From Verrucomicrobiia bacterium (GTDB lineage: Bacteria > Verrucomicrobiota > Verrucomicrobiia > Verrucomicrobiales > Akkermansiaceae): DNA of 64,000 nt. The stretch is taken from contig JAUIGV010000011.1 in assembly GCA_030432565.1 (NCBI GenBank), positions 62,001 to 126,000 on the forward strand, in the 5' to 3' direction. Positions 27,351 to 36,162 of the stretch are shown here, piece by piece (position 1 is the first letter of the stretch; the number at the start of each line of letters is the position of its first letter). The position numbers and the translations under genes were made by a program. Below the pieces are notes generated by a model. It had not been told where the DNA came from. It searched no databases and worked only from the letters and a program-made list of their open reading frames with translations.

Positions 27351-28834
27351 GGCAACGTTGGATTGGTTGGTCCAAGAACCGCTCGAATGTAGGCGGACGG
27401 ATCAAGGAGTGTATGTGCCGCATCGTTGGCGAGTCGAAAGAAGAGCCCGCTCGCGAGCCCCAGCAAGATCGTCACTGCCGCGAGGGCTCCAGATGTCGCA
27501 AGTAGGACTTTTGGCTGTGGTTCGGTCTCGGGCAAATCGTCTCCCCAAAAGGCTGCACTCCAGATTTTCAGCATGGAAAAAATCGTCAAAAGTCCGACCG
27601 AAATAATCGCGACGGCGGCAGCCCACTGGTGCAATTCGAGACTTCCTTTAAGTAGTGCGAACTTGGCAAAGAATCCTGAAAGTGGGGGGAGCCCTGCAAG
27701 AGAAAGAGCCGGAACGGCAAAGAGCGCAGCGATGATCGGCGAGCTTCGGACGATTCCGTAGACCTTCTTTAAGTCGCTGCTTCCGGCATGGCCTTCCACT
27801 AATCCTGTCACCAGGAACAAGTTGCCCTTCACGACGATGTGGTGGATGAGGTAGAAGACTCCGGCACTTATGGCGAGAGGGCTGTATATTGCCAAGGCAA
27901 GAGCCATGTATCCCACCTGGCTGATAATATGGAAGGACAGGATGCGGCGCATGTCATTTTGAGCAACGGCGCCAAGGACCCCCCCCATCATCGTGATAAT
28001 CGCGAGCCAAAAAAGAAGTTGTTGATGCGGGAAGGCACCGTCAAAGACGAAAACCATCCCAAAAATTCGATAGAGAGCGTAGAGGCCGATCTTTGTGAGC
28101 AGCGCGGCGAAGAGCGCGGAAATCGCAGGAGGAAGTTGGGGGTAGGATCGGGGCAGCCAAAACGCCAAAGGAATGAGGGCGGCCTTGATTCCGAACGCTC
28201 CGAAAAGCAGAGCGGAGGAGCTTTCGATGAGGAAAGATTTCTCTGTTTTTTGGAAGAGGCGGTGAAGGTCGGCAAAATTCAAAGTCCCGGTTTTGCCGTA
28301 GATGAGTCCCGCAGCGATCAGGAACAGCAACGAGGCAATCAGATTGATCACGACGTATCTCCAGGTCGCTTTGCGGGCTTCTTTGCCGGGAACAATTGCC
28401 ATGATTGCGAACGAGGACAGGAGCAAGACTTCAAACCAAACGTAGAGGTTAAAAAGGTCGCCGGTTAGGAAGGCTCCATTGGCCCCCAAGCCCAGGGTGC
28501 AAAGCAAGGGATAGAGATGACGTCTTCGAAAACGGGCGGACAGTGTCTTGGTTGCAAAAATGATCGAGGCAACCAGCACCAATTGACAGACCGCCAGCAT
28601 GAGAGCGGCGAAACCATCCACCACCAGGACGACACCGTAGGGTGCCGGCCAATTGCCAACATGAAGAGCAAACACATGACCTCCGGCCGTTTGAACCACG
28701 AGGATAATACTCGCCGCAAAACTTATAATACCGGCGACCAGAGCCGGTGCGTAGTGACCACGCATCGTCATGCTGGTTACAGCTCCCACCACCGGGAGGA
28801 GCAGACAGGCAATGATAAGAATTTGCGGGGTCAT
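27347..28834 (-). CDS. mrpD: Mrp antiporter subunit D
   Basis: This is a 495-residue membrane protein of the NuoL/M/N-related antiporter family, with about 14 TM helices. It has the conserved proton-channel block including GLGANGAFLTGDLFNLYVWFE, with the essential Glu of TM5, and HIISQVGYMALALAIY in the central discontinuous helix region. MrpD with MrpA forms the ion-translocating core of the complex. It overlaps mrpE (4 bp) and mrpC (4 bp), which indicates one tightly coupled transcript. Confidence 0.96.
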   Translation of the reverse strand: MTPQILIIACLLLPVVGAVTSMTMRGHYAPALVAGIISFAASIILVVQTAGGHVFALHVGNWPAPYGVVLVVDGFAALMLAVCQLVLVASIIFATKTLSARFRRRHLYPLLCTLGLGANGAFLTGDLFNLYVWFEVLLLSSFAIMAIVPGKEARKATWRYVVINLIASLLFLIAAGLIYGKTGTLNFADLHRLFQKTEKSFLIESSSALLFGAFGIKAALIPLAFWLPRSYPQLPPAISALFAALLTKIGLYALYRIFGMVFVFDGAFPHQQLLFWLAIITMMGGVLGAVAQNDMRRILSFHIISQVGYMALALAIYSPLAISAGVFYLIHHIVVKGNLFLVTGLVEGHAGSSDLKKVYGIVRSSPIIAALFAVPALSLAGLPPLSGFFAKFALLKGSLELHQWAAAVAIISVGLLTIFSMLKIWSAAFWGDDLPETEPQPKVLLATSGALAAVTILLGLASGLFFRLANDAAHTLLDPSAYIRAVLGPTNPTLP

Positions 28835-29127
28835 TTTGAGGGACGGATCAAAAGCGTGAGTAGAAAGGCAAGAATTCCAAAGCCGATCACGATCGCTGTG
28901 AGGACGAGCGCCTGCGGAAGGGGATCAGCCAAAGTGGCAGGGTCGGTGTTTTCATCCATTAATGCTGACGCATTGTGCTTTAAGCCCCCCGAGGCGAGAA
29001 TGATGAGGTTGGCAGCTTGGCTTAAGAGAATCAGTCCGATGATGATATCGACTTTGCAGCCTCCGAGGAGGCGGTAGATTCCGGCGGCAACCAGGATTCC
29101 AATGGTAACGGCGACAAAAAATTCCAT
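28831..29127 (-). CDS. mrpC: Mrp antiporter subunit C (NuoK-like)
   Basis: This 98-residue, three-TM protein is homologous to complex I subunit NuoK. GIYRLLGGCKVDIIIGLILLSQAANLIILASGG is the family-typical region (the first part is residues about 16-35). It overlaps mrpD by 4 bp and begins 4 bp downstream of mrpA. MrpC is part of the membrane core of the antiporter. Confidence 0.93.
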   Translation of the reverse strand: MEFFVAVTIGILVAAGIYRLLGGCKVDIIIGLILLSQAANLIILASGGLKHNASALMDENTDPATLADPLPQALVLTAIVIGFGILAFLLTLLIRPSK

Positions 29128-29131
29128 GGTT

Positions 29132-31795
29132 CTAGATTGAGCGTTGGTGGAAGTGGCGGAGGTAGGTCATGCAGAAGCCGAGAACGGTCAGGAAGACTCC
29201 CAGGTCAAAAATAAGAGGCGTCCCGAGGTGGAGCGAGTCAAAGTGAACCCACAAGCCGGTGAAGAAGGGTCTGCCGGCGGCCAGTGGTAGAATGGTGGCG
29301 ATCGTCGCGATGGAGATCCCAATGATGAGACACCAATGAGAGGCTTTTCGTAGAAAGGGCGGGGTGTATTTGGGGCGGGAAGCGAGAATATTCATGCCGA
29401 TGCCGGCCGCTGCGAGCAAGGCGGCAATAAAGCCTCCACCAGGAGCGTTGTGTCCCCGCCAAAAAATCCAAAGAATGGCCGGGACGAGAAAATAGAGAAG
29501 GAGTTGGGAGCCCGTTGTCAGAAGAGATGAATACTCGGCATCAGGCAGTGGAGCCCGCTTTCGCGCGGCTCCCAAAGCTGCATTGGCTCCCATGGCGGCA
29601 ATCGCCAGCACGATAATCTCCCCAAAAGTATCCAACGCCCGGAAATCGACAAGAATGACATTCACGACATTGGCTCCGAAAGCGGCCGGTTTGCTTTGGC
29701 GGAGATGAAAATCCGAGACCGGATGATCCCACTCCAAAGTCATTGACTTCAAAATCAGAGCAGTCACCAGAACTCCGGCAAGGATCGCAACCACAAAGCG
29801 GAAGAGCCCGGGCTCACTCACTTCGGCACGTTTGACCTTTGCCAAAGCACCCGCCAAGAGAAAGAGAATCAGAGTCTCCGCCATCAGCTGGGTCAGGGCG
29901 AGATCCGGAGCACTGAACCATAAAAAAAGGAGAGCAATAATGAACCCTACAAAGCCCAGAGATACCAGCAGAGCCACCGTGCTTTCGCTACGAGCGGCAA
30001 TGATCGCTGCGATGATGAGCAGGGGCGTGAGTCCGATGAATACGAACGAATCGCCCGACCAATTGACCTCGAGATGATCCCAATACTGAACATCAAGTGC
30101 GAGAAACGAGGACGCTCCGACAAAAGCCAACATTAGGGCCAGGTGAGAAACCAGCTTGCCGTTTTGAAGAAGTCCGGCCACCGAGTCAGCAACTGAGCGA
30201 AGTCCGGCAATCAATACATCGAACGCCGCATCAAAAGTAAGCTTGGTTGAGGTGGGAATCACGATCCTAGGGAGGACCCTGACGAGGCCCAAAGAAAGAG
30301 CGATAGCCCCCAAACTCATGAAGAGAGCAGGTGTCCAACCGTGCCAAAATTCATATTCGGTATTGGGCTTTGCTCCAAGGGATTGCGCTGCGTCTGTCAG
30401 AAAATCAATGGGCAGCGCCAGAGCAACAACGGTGAAAAGGGAGAGTGCTGCCGGCAGCGCTGTTGCCAGCGTCATTCCAAGTGGCACCCTGTTTCCCGTC
30501 GATGGAACATTGGATTTCCGACTCACTGCAAAGATGATGCGGAAGCCCATTGCAAGGACGCCAGCGGCGACCAGCGCCACCAAAATGGCAAAGACAGGCG
30601 AATGCGCCCATGCTGCTTTGAGGAGGTATTCCTTGCCAATAAATCCAGGAAGAGGAGCAACTCCGATGAGTGACAGGGAGGAAATTATGACAACGAAGCT
30701 CGTCACGGGAATGGCTTGCAGTGCGCCTGCGAGTTTGGGCAATCTTCGGGAGCCCATTTGTTTTTCGAGGTTTCCAGCGGCAAGAAAAAGGGGCGCTTTG
30801 TAAAGGGCGTGTGCGGTTAGGAAGATGACGAACGCCTGGAGTGCTGCAGGAGTTCCGATCCCAGCGAGGATCGTCAGGAAGCCTAACGCCGCCAGAGTTG
30901 TGCACGCGAGGACGGTTTTGAGATCGTCGGCCTTCAGTCCCCGAACGAGCGATGATACGACAGTCAAACTTCCCGCGGTTGTGAGTGCCGGAGTCCAAAA
31001 ATAATGTTTGCTCAATACCGGGGCGAGAGTCCCCAAAAGAAAAACTCCGGCCTTAACCATGGTTGCCGAGTGGAGGTAGGCCGAAACCGGAGTGGGTCCG
31101 ACCATGGCGTTTGGAAGCCAGAAATGAAAGGGCCACTGGGCCGACTTCGTCATCGCGCCAATCGCAATCAGCACCACCGCAGCAGTTGGAAGCGAAGCGG
31201 GCGAAGAATCTAAAATTTGCGAGAGGGAGGACGTGCCTTGGGATTGATGAAGGATGACAAAGCCTGCCAGCAAAGCCGCTCCACCTGTCATGGTGATCAA
31301 GAGAGCCTGGGAAGCGTTTTTACGAGACTTCTCAAGATCGTTGTGAAATCCGACCAAAAGAAAAGACAGGAGCGATGTTGCCTCCCAAAAGAGAAAGAGC
31401 AGATAGAAGTTGTCCGACCATACAACCCCCAACATCGCGGAGGTAAAGAACCCCAGAAGAGCGACCAGAGAAGGCAGGCGGGGGTTCTTCGCAAAGTAGG
31501 TGCACGCATAGAGCAGCACACAGCCTCCGAGAAAGAGGATCAGAAAACCAAACCACGCGGTAAACGCAGTCATTCGGAATGAAAACTCAACGCTCAGTTC
31601 CGGGATCCACTCTTTCCGGAAAAAAACATGGTGACCGTCGAAGACCCTTGGGAGGAGAAAAAAGCCACTCGTCGACAGAGTAACCAGAGCGACACCTCCG
31701 GTCGTTTGGGAATGCTTGCGAATAACTCCGGGCAGAATCAGAGCGAGCAAAGCAATTGTCGATGGAACACCCAGGAGAAGAAATATCGAATCCAT
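29132..31795 (-). CDS. mrpA: Mrp antiporter subunit A fused to subunit B
   Basis: This is an 887-residue fusion. Residues 1 to about 640 are MrpA: the NuoL-like antiporter domain (LLGVVWSDNFYLLFLFWEATSLLSF-type region; KSAQWPFHFWLP with the conserved Lys; then DDLKTVLACTTLAALG), followed by the C-terminal MrpA-specific helices. Residues about 740-887 are an MrpB domain (LLTTGSQLLLYFLVPAILWI, then RGHNAPGGGF). ATG 31795 is preferred because TM1 starts just after it; the frame is open to 31840. Mrp operons of this fused form have six genes rather than seven, and this one is complete: AB-C-D-E-F-G. It is the first gene of the operon. Confidence 0.95.
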   Translation of the reverse strand: MDSIFLLLGVPSTIALLALILPGVIRKHSQTTGGVALVTLSTSGFFLLPRVFDGHHVFFRKEWIPELSVEFSFRMTAFTAWFGFLILFLGGCVLLYACTYFAKNPRLPSLVALLGFFTSAMLGVVWSDNFYLLFLFWEATSLLSFLLVGFHNDLEKSRKNASQALLITMTGGAALLAGFVILHQSQGTSSLSQILDSSPASLPTAAVVLIAIGAMTKSAQWPFHFWLPNAMVGPTPVSAYLHSATMVKAGVFLLGTLAPVLSKHYFWTPALTTAGSLTVVSSLVRGLKADDLKTVLACTTLAALGFLTILAGIGTPAALQAFVIFLTAHALYKAPLFLAAGNLEKQMGSRRLPKLAGALQAIPVTSFVVIISSLSLIGVAPLPGFIGKEYLLKAAWAHSPVFAILVALVAAGVLAMGFRIIFAVSRKSNVPSTGNRVPLGMTLATALPAALSLFTVVALALPIDFLTDAAQSLGAKPNTEYEFWHGWTPALFMSLGAIALSLGLVRVLPRIVIPTSTKLTFDAAFDVLIAGLRSVADSVAGLLQNGKLVSHLALMLAFVGASSFLALDVQYWDHLEVNWSGDSFVFIGLTPLLIIAAIIAARSESTVALLVSLGFVGFIIALLFLWFSAPDLALTQLMAETLILFLLAGALAKVKRAEVSEPGLFRFVVAILAGVLVTALILKSMTLEWDHPVSDFHLRQSKPAAFGANVVNVILVDFRALDTFGEIIVLAIAAMGANAALGAARKRAPLPDAEYSSLLTTGSQLLLYFLVPAILWIFWRGHNAPGGGFIAALLAAAGIGMNILASRPKYTPPFLRKASHWCLIIGISIATIATILPLAAGRPFFTGLWVHFDSLHLGTPLIFDLGVFLTVLGFCMTYLRHFHQRSI

Positions 31796-32204
31796 TGGCA
31801 CTAAATCCGGTCTGAGAACGCCCTCATAATTAAGCACCACTTATGAGTGCTATCAGCTTTGATTATGAGCTTTCGAATTACGAGCTTGGTCATGTTAGGC
31901 GACAAATGTCGGAGCCAGAAAAACACGAAACAAAATTCGCGCAACAAAAACTATCCTCCTCATGTTGGAAAACTGCCGAAAGGCCTAGAACCAAGCATTT
32001 TAAACGTTTTTATCGTCACCTCCGAAAATCCTATGGCCTGGAATCCATCCCTTTGGTTGATCGAAGAATGCGGGATCCTCCAGTGGTAAACCTGCCGTTT
32101 TAGGATTCTAAATACATGAAAAATATTTCGTGCAACTATTAGCGTCCAATGCTATAAGTCTTCCGTCAAAAGGTAATAAATTTAATCTCAAACCCACAAG
32201 TATC
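31796..32204. other. 409-bp intergenic region between mrpA and the sigma factor gene
   Basis: No convincing gene is seen. Two short overlapping frames (86 and 80 codons, 31843-32103) have no recognisable domain and differ in composition from neighbouring genes. The region is AT-richer than its surroundings and must contain divergent promoters for mrpA and the sigma gene. One fair sigma-70 match is listed separately. An antisense or leader RNA cannot be excluded. Confidence 0.6.
32130..32158 (+). promoter_or_regulatory. Possible promoter for the sigma-70-family gene
   Basis: An extended -10 element TGCTATAAG ends at 32158 (-10 hexamer 32153-32158). The -35 region around 32130-32135 (GTGCAA) is weak, at 17 nt. 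The predicted 5'UTR is about 40 nt. Confidence 0.35.
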
Positions 32205-33059
32205 ATGTCACAAGCTGAAACCGATAGCAGCGTTCGTCTCTACATGCGCGAAATCATGAAGACAGATCTCCTGACTCCCGAGCAGGAAGTCGAGCTGGCT
32301 GCCCGAATCAAAACGGGAGACGAGAAAGCGCGTGAGATCATGATCAAGGCGAACCTCCGCCTTGTCGTAAAGCTCGCCCGGGATTATTCGAACTACGGTG
32401 TCCCTCTCGCGGATCTAATTTCCGAAGGAAATATTGGGCTGATGAAGGCGGTGGAAAAATTTGACCCGGCAAAAGGCGGCAAGCTCAGCACCTATGCCGG
32501 TTGGTGGATCAAGCAGGCCATCAAGCGCGCTCTTGCCAATCAAGGTAAGACCATCCGCCTTCCGATCCATTTGGTCGACAAGCTGGCCCGGGTTCGCCGC
32601 ATCACCGCGATGTTGACCGAAGAGCTTGGAGAAGAACCTACGAATGAAATGCTTTCCGAGGTCCTGGGAATTCCAGAGCGGAAACTTGCCATGCTCAAAC
32701 AGGCATCACAGCGCCCGGCTTCACTAGACGCTCCCGTTTCCGACGACTCGGTTTCGACGTATGCTGAAGTGATCGGAGATGAGAACGCAGTGAGTCCGCT
32801 CGATGAGTTGGCCAACAAAAATTACCTCGATGAACTTGACGACATGCTGGAGGTTCTTGATGCGCGTGAGACTGAAATTATCGGTTCGCGGTTCGGTCTC
32901 AATGGCAAGAAGGTCATGACTCTCGAAGAAATCAGCCATAATTTTGGAGTGAGTCGCGAGCGGATTCGTCAGGTGCAAAACGCCGCAATCAGTAAGATGC
33001 GAAAAGCACTCCGCAAGAAGGAGAAAAGCCCAAAATCCCTTGTTCAGCCGGCTTTCTAG
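32205..33059 (+). CDS. RNA polymerase sigma-70 family factor (RpoD/RpoS-like, no region 1.1)
   Basis: This 284-residue sigma factor has region 1.2 (LYMREIMKTDLLTPEQE), region 2 (LVVKLARDYSNYGVPLADLI and TYAGWWIKQAIKRALANQGK, including the -10 recognition and melting helices), region 3 (LVDKLARVRRITAMLTEELG) and region 4 (MTLEEISHNFGVSRERIRQ, with the -35 HTH). There is no region 1.1 and no non-conserved insert, so it is a group 2/3 sigma rather than the primary factor, whose gene should be elsewhere. ATG 32205 matches the family start; the open frame continues back to 32130. A strong hairpin terminator follows. Confidence 0.92.
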   Translation: MSQAETDSSVRLYMREIMKTDLLTPEQEVELAARIKTGDEKAREIMIKANLRLVVKLARDYSNYGVPLADLISEGNIGLMKAVEKFDPAKGGKLSTYAGWWIKQAIKRALANQGKTIRLPIHLVDKLARVRRITAMLTEELGEEPTNEMLSEVLGIPERKLAMLKQASQRPASLDAPVSDDSVSTYAEVIGDENAVSPLDELANKNYLDELDDMLEVLDARETEIIGSRFGLNGKKVMTLEEISHNFGVSRERIRQVQNAAISKMRKALRKKEKSPKSLVQPAF

Positions 33060-33087
33060 TCAAGAATCACAGCGCTCAAAAAAAATT

Positions 33088-33119
33088 ACCCGGACGGGTT
33101 CACCGTCCGGGTATTTTCT
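33088..33119 (+). terminator. Rho-independent terminator of the sigma factor gene
   Basis: A perfect 10-bp stem, ACCCGGACGG (33088-33097) with CCGTCCGGGT (33103-33112), and a 5-nt loop. It is followed by ATTTTCTT on the + strand and preceded by an A-run (33080-33085), so it can serve the convergent gene as well. Confidence 0.9.
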
Positions 33120-33141
33120 TCGAAATGATTGGAAAGAAATC

Positions 33142-34152
33142 CTACTCGTGATCCTCCGCGTAATGCTCCTTCAGAGAGTTACGGGCAAAGTCATTTTTGA
33201 GATCACGCCAGACAAGGTGTGCGTGGTTTGCATCATTCTGGGTATTGGCGTATTCGATAATAAAATCGACGCCTTGGATCCGGAAGTAATGAGGACCGTT
33301 TCTTTCCAGGGAACCAGCCCAGGCAAAGTGCAGCTTTTTGCGTTGAGTGGTGTTGATTTTCCGCAAAGCGTCATTGGTGACCTCGCTTCGCTGCATGGAG
33401 GCGACTTGCGACACAATCGCCAATAGCTGCTTTATGTGCTCGCCTTTCATCTTGTCCGAAGTCGCCCCCTGGACTTTCTGTGCCTTGGCCGTGCTATCCT
33501 GTGCGGTTAGGATCTCCTTGGGCGCTTGCTCTGAGAAGACCGGAGACATTCCGGCTTTGATTAAATCCAGAGTCAGCTGACGACCGGCATCCTCGATTTC
33601 TCCAAGTGGGCGCATTCCCTTCAAGGGACCCTTTTTTAATTCAGCCGGGTTGGTGCCATAAAAGGCAGGCAAACCGATGACCTTGTCGCCGAGGAGAGAA
33701 AAGTTGAGTGAGAGATGGTGTCCCTCGAAACGCCAGCCCCATGGTTTGGTTGGGGAGGGGGTTCCGAAAATTGCGATGTTATATTTCTCGGTATTGCGAA
33801 CCTTGGGATCCCCGCCACGACTGCGTAAAATTTCCTCGAGGGTCATAATCTGAGTAGCGGTCAAAAGACCTTTTTGTGTCAGGCCGGTTCCCAGTAGACC
33901 AAAAGCAAGGTGTTGCTGGTGTGGCTTGAGCGCATCAAACCGAACTCCTTCGCGGTCCATGGGAACGAAGTGCCAGTTTTCGCGTTCCTTGTTTTTAAAG
34001 TCGAAGGAAGCGGCCTTGCGCTGAGTCTCGTCAAGACTGGCGAGAAATACCGTAGCCGCCTTGTTCATTTCGACCGCAGCCGGGTTGTGATTATGGCCCT
34101 CGTGAGCGAAGACCACCGATGTCAGTGTTGCGAGAATGATTGGAAATCTCAT
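33142..34152 (-). CDS. DUF3500 family secreted protein
   Basis: This is a 336-residue protein with a signal peptide (MRFPIILATLTSVVFA) directly followed by a His-rich stretch HEGHNHN. The body matches the DUF3500 family: HQQHLAFGLLGTGLTQKG, IFGTPSPTKPWGWRFEGHHLSLNF and the late HFAWAGSLERNGPHYFRIQGVDFIIEYAN (its first half at about residues 280-296) with DANHAHLVWRDLKNDF. The conserved His/Glu pattern could bind metal; function unknown. Its ATG overlaps the mgtE stop (ATGA, 34149-34152), so translation is probably coupled with that gene. Confidence 0.85.
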   Translation of the reverse strand: MRFPIILATLTSVVFAHEGHNHNPAAVEMNKAATVFLASLDETQRKAASFDFKNKERENWHFVPMDREGVRFDALKPHQQHLAFGLLGTGLTQKGLLTATQIMTLEEILRSRGGDPKVRNTEKYNIAIFGTPSPTKPWGWRFEGHHLSLNFSLLGDKVIGLPAFYGTNPAELKKGPLKGMRPLGEIEDAGRQLTLDLIKAGMSPVFSEQAPKEILTAQDSTAKAQKVQGATSDKMKGEHIKQLLAIVSQVASMQRSEVTNDALRKINTTQRKKLHFAWAGSLERNGPHYFRIQGVDFIIEYANTQNDANHAHLVWRDLKNDFARNSLKEHYAEDHE

Positions 34153-35558
34153 ACCCCTAGAATACTGCGCGCGACGGTGAAATAAATCACCATTCCTGAA
34201 ACATCGACAATTGTTGTGATGGCAGGGGCTGCAATCACCGCGGGATCCATCTTTATGGCACGAGCGCCAATGGGCAATAGGGCACCAATGAGAGTTGAGG
34301 TCGCGACTTGTGCACCAAGCGCAATCGCCACCGTGAATCCGAATTGTGTGAAGTTAGTTCCGTTCGGAAGAGTGAACTGCAGGGCGGGCGGGGCGAAAAC
34401 AGCAAAAAAACCGATGAGGACAGCCAAAAGACTACCCAGCAAAAGACCCAGGCGAAATTCTTTCCAGGCGACCTTCGTGGTGTCCTCGGGATCCAATTCC
34501 CCAAGAGCCATTGCCCGGATCACCATCGTGGAAGCTTGTCCGCCGGTATTTCCGCCAGCCGCGACAACCATGGGAAGGAAAAGTGATAAAAGATAAACCT
34601 CCGTCAGAGTGTGCTCGAAACGCATCATGACGAAACCCGATAAAATCGCGAGAAAAGCGAGGATCACAAGCCAGCCGCATCGCCTCCTAAAGTGAGATGC
34701 GACCGATGTATTGAGATACGTTTGTTCAGATTGATCGCCGGCGATACCGGCACCTTTTTCAATGTCCTCGGTCGATTCCTCCTCAAGGATCTCGAAAGCA
34801 TCGTCGGCGGTGATTACACCCAGCAGGCGGTTCGATTCATCGACCACCGGAAGGATCAGCATATCGTATCGAGAGATCATTTGAGCAGCCTCCTCCTGAT
34901 CAGCGGTGGCTAAAATCGAATGGTCGATATCCTGCACAAGTGACTGAACAGAAACATCCCACGCATTGAACGCGAGATCCCGAAGGCGGATTTTACCCAC
35001 CAACTTATCCTCGTCATTGACCACAAAAATCCGAGCCAGAGTCATCGTTGATTCAAGGTCTCCACGAAGATGCTCAATGGCATCCTTCACAGTCATGTGC
35101 TCACGAATTTTACCGATATGAGTGGTCATGCGGCCGCCGGCCGTTTCCTCGTCGTAGCGAAGAAGGGTGCGGGTATCTTCCTGCTTGTCTTCATCAAGAA
35201 GCTCAAGGAAATCACGACGTTTTGAATCGCTGACATCTTGAAGAATGTCGACGCGGTCATCATCCGGTAAAGAATCCAGAATCTCGCGCTGCTCCTCGGG
35301 GGCGAAGGAGTTGAGGGTTTCCTCGACGAGTGTGTCAGGAAGCTCCGCAAGAACTTCCGAAAACTTTTCAGCACCGAGAGCCTCCGTCAAAAACGTCCGA
35401 CCTTCTTGATCTGCGTCTTCGAAAAGCTCGGCAAGGTCGGCATGGTGTAAATCCCAGCAAAGGTCGCGAACACGGGAATGATCTCGCTTCGCGATCGCTT
35501 GCTCGGCTTTTTCGAGAATTTCTGACAGTTCCTCGGACACGGCGATAGTCTGTCGCAA
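34149..35558 (-). CDS. mgtE: Magnesium transporter MgtE
   Basis: This 469-residue Mg2+ channel has the three MgtE parts: a helical N domain (about residues 10-135), a CBS pair (136-260; for example DDAFEILEEE, with acidic Mg-sensing residues), and a C-terminal five-TM domain with PMVVAAGGNTGGQASTMVIR, the conserved pore segment, and the Asp at MDPAVIAAP. Regulation through Mg2+ binding to the cytoplasmic domains is expected for the family. The start is a TTG at 35558; GTG 35540 would give 463 residues. Neither has a Shine-Dalgarno. No M-box-type leader is recognisable upstream. Confidence 0.95.
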   Translation of the reverse strand: MRQTIAVSEELSEILEKAEQAIAKRDHSRVRDLCWDLHHADLAELFEDADQEGRTFLTEALGAEKFSEVLAELPDTLVEETLNSFAPEEQREILDSLPDDDRVDILQDVSDSKRRDFLELLDEDKQEDTRTLLRYDEETAGGRMTTHIGKIREHMTVKDAIEHLRGDLESTMTLARIFVVNDEDKLVGKIRLRDLAFNAWDVSVQSLVQDIDHSILATADQEEAAQMISRYDMLILPVVDESNRLLGVITADDAFEILEEESTEDIEKGAGIAGDQSEQTYLNTSVASHFRRRCGWLVILAFLAILSGFVMMRFEHTLTEVYLLSLFLPMVVAAGGNTGGQASTMVIRAMALGELDPEDTTKVAWKEFRLGLLLGSLLAVLIGFFAVFAPPALQFTLPNGTNFTQFGFTVAIALGAQVATSTLIGALLPIGARAIKMDPAVIAAPAITTIVDVSGMVIYFTVARSILGV

Positions 35559-35652
35559 GTCCTGTTATCGTAAAAGGTTGATCTGCTTCAATCGGCTCTC
35601 GGTTGCCTCAAAAAACTCTCTATGAGAGAAGCTCCGGGATTGGTCGCACCAT

Positions 35653-35674
35653 GTCTTTGTCGATCGACAGAGAC
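35653..35674. promoter_or_regulatory. 22-bp near-perfect palindrome between acpS and mgtE
   Basis: GTCTTTGTCGATCGACAGAGAC at 35653-35674 reads the same on both strands except at one symmetric position pair. The core TGTCGATCGACA is perfect. It lies 95 bp upstream of mgtE and downstream of acpS, both on the minus strand. The form fits an operator for a dimeric regulator; no U-run follows, so a terminator is unlikely. Confidence 0.4.
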
Positions 35675-35765
35675 AGGACACTGGGTCAAAAGCTAAATTC
35701 CGTTAACTTCACACAATATATGTAATGCGGAGTTACTTATGGCGCTGATTTTAGCCTATGCTCCA

Positions 35766-36161
35766 TCAAGCTTCCGACTCACCCGACATCACGACCGCAT
35801 TTGCCGCTGCGTAATGTTTTGCATGCGTGAGGCTGACCATCACCTGTGTCACGCCTCTCTCTTCAGCGCAGACCGCAGCCGCGCCGCTAAGTCTCACTTC
35901 CGGCTCGCCGCTTGGGCGACGAAGAATCTCCATGTCGAGCCAACCAACATCTTTCCCGATTCCTGTTCCAAAAGCTTTCGAAATCGCTTCCTTTGCTGCA
36001 AACCTAGCCGCGTAGTGCAATTCCGGCCGTTTTTGCCGCTGACAATAGCTGCGCTCCTGCTCGGTGAAGATCCGGTCGAGGAACTTTTGTCCAAACTCGT
36101 CCATCGAAGACCGAATCCGGGACACCTCTACAACATCGATCCCGATCCCAACCAAGTCCAT
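35766..36161 (-). CDS. acpS: Holo-[acyl-carrier-protein] synthase
   Basis: This 131-residue enzyme transfers 4'-phosphopantetheine from CoA to ACP. Signature residues are present: VGIGIDVVEVSRI, with the Mg-binding Asp9, and AARFAAKEAISKAFG, with the catalytic Glu and Lys near 55-62. The C-terminal half has VSLTHAKHYAAANAVV, the typical last strand region. It follows pdxJ immediately (1-bp gap), a pdxJ-acpS arrangement known from E. coli. It acts in fatty acid synthesis. Confidence 0.96.
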   Translation of the reverse strand: MDLVGIGIDVVEVSRIRSSMDEFGQKFLDRIFTEQERSYCQRQKRPELHYAARFAAKEAISKAFGTGIGKDVGWLDMEILRRPSGEPEVRLSGAAAVCAEERGVTQVMVSLTHAKHYAAANAVVMSGESEA

Positions 36162-36162
36162 T

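Noticed and set aside
31843-32103. Two short overlapping frames in the mrpA-sigma gap
   Set aside because: No domain, no signal peptide and unlike neighbouring codon usage; treated as noncoding.
35559-35765. M-box-type magnesium riboswitch before mgtE
   Set aside because: The conserved M-box core was not seen; only a palindrome is present.
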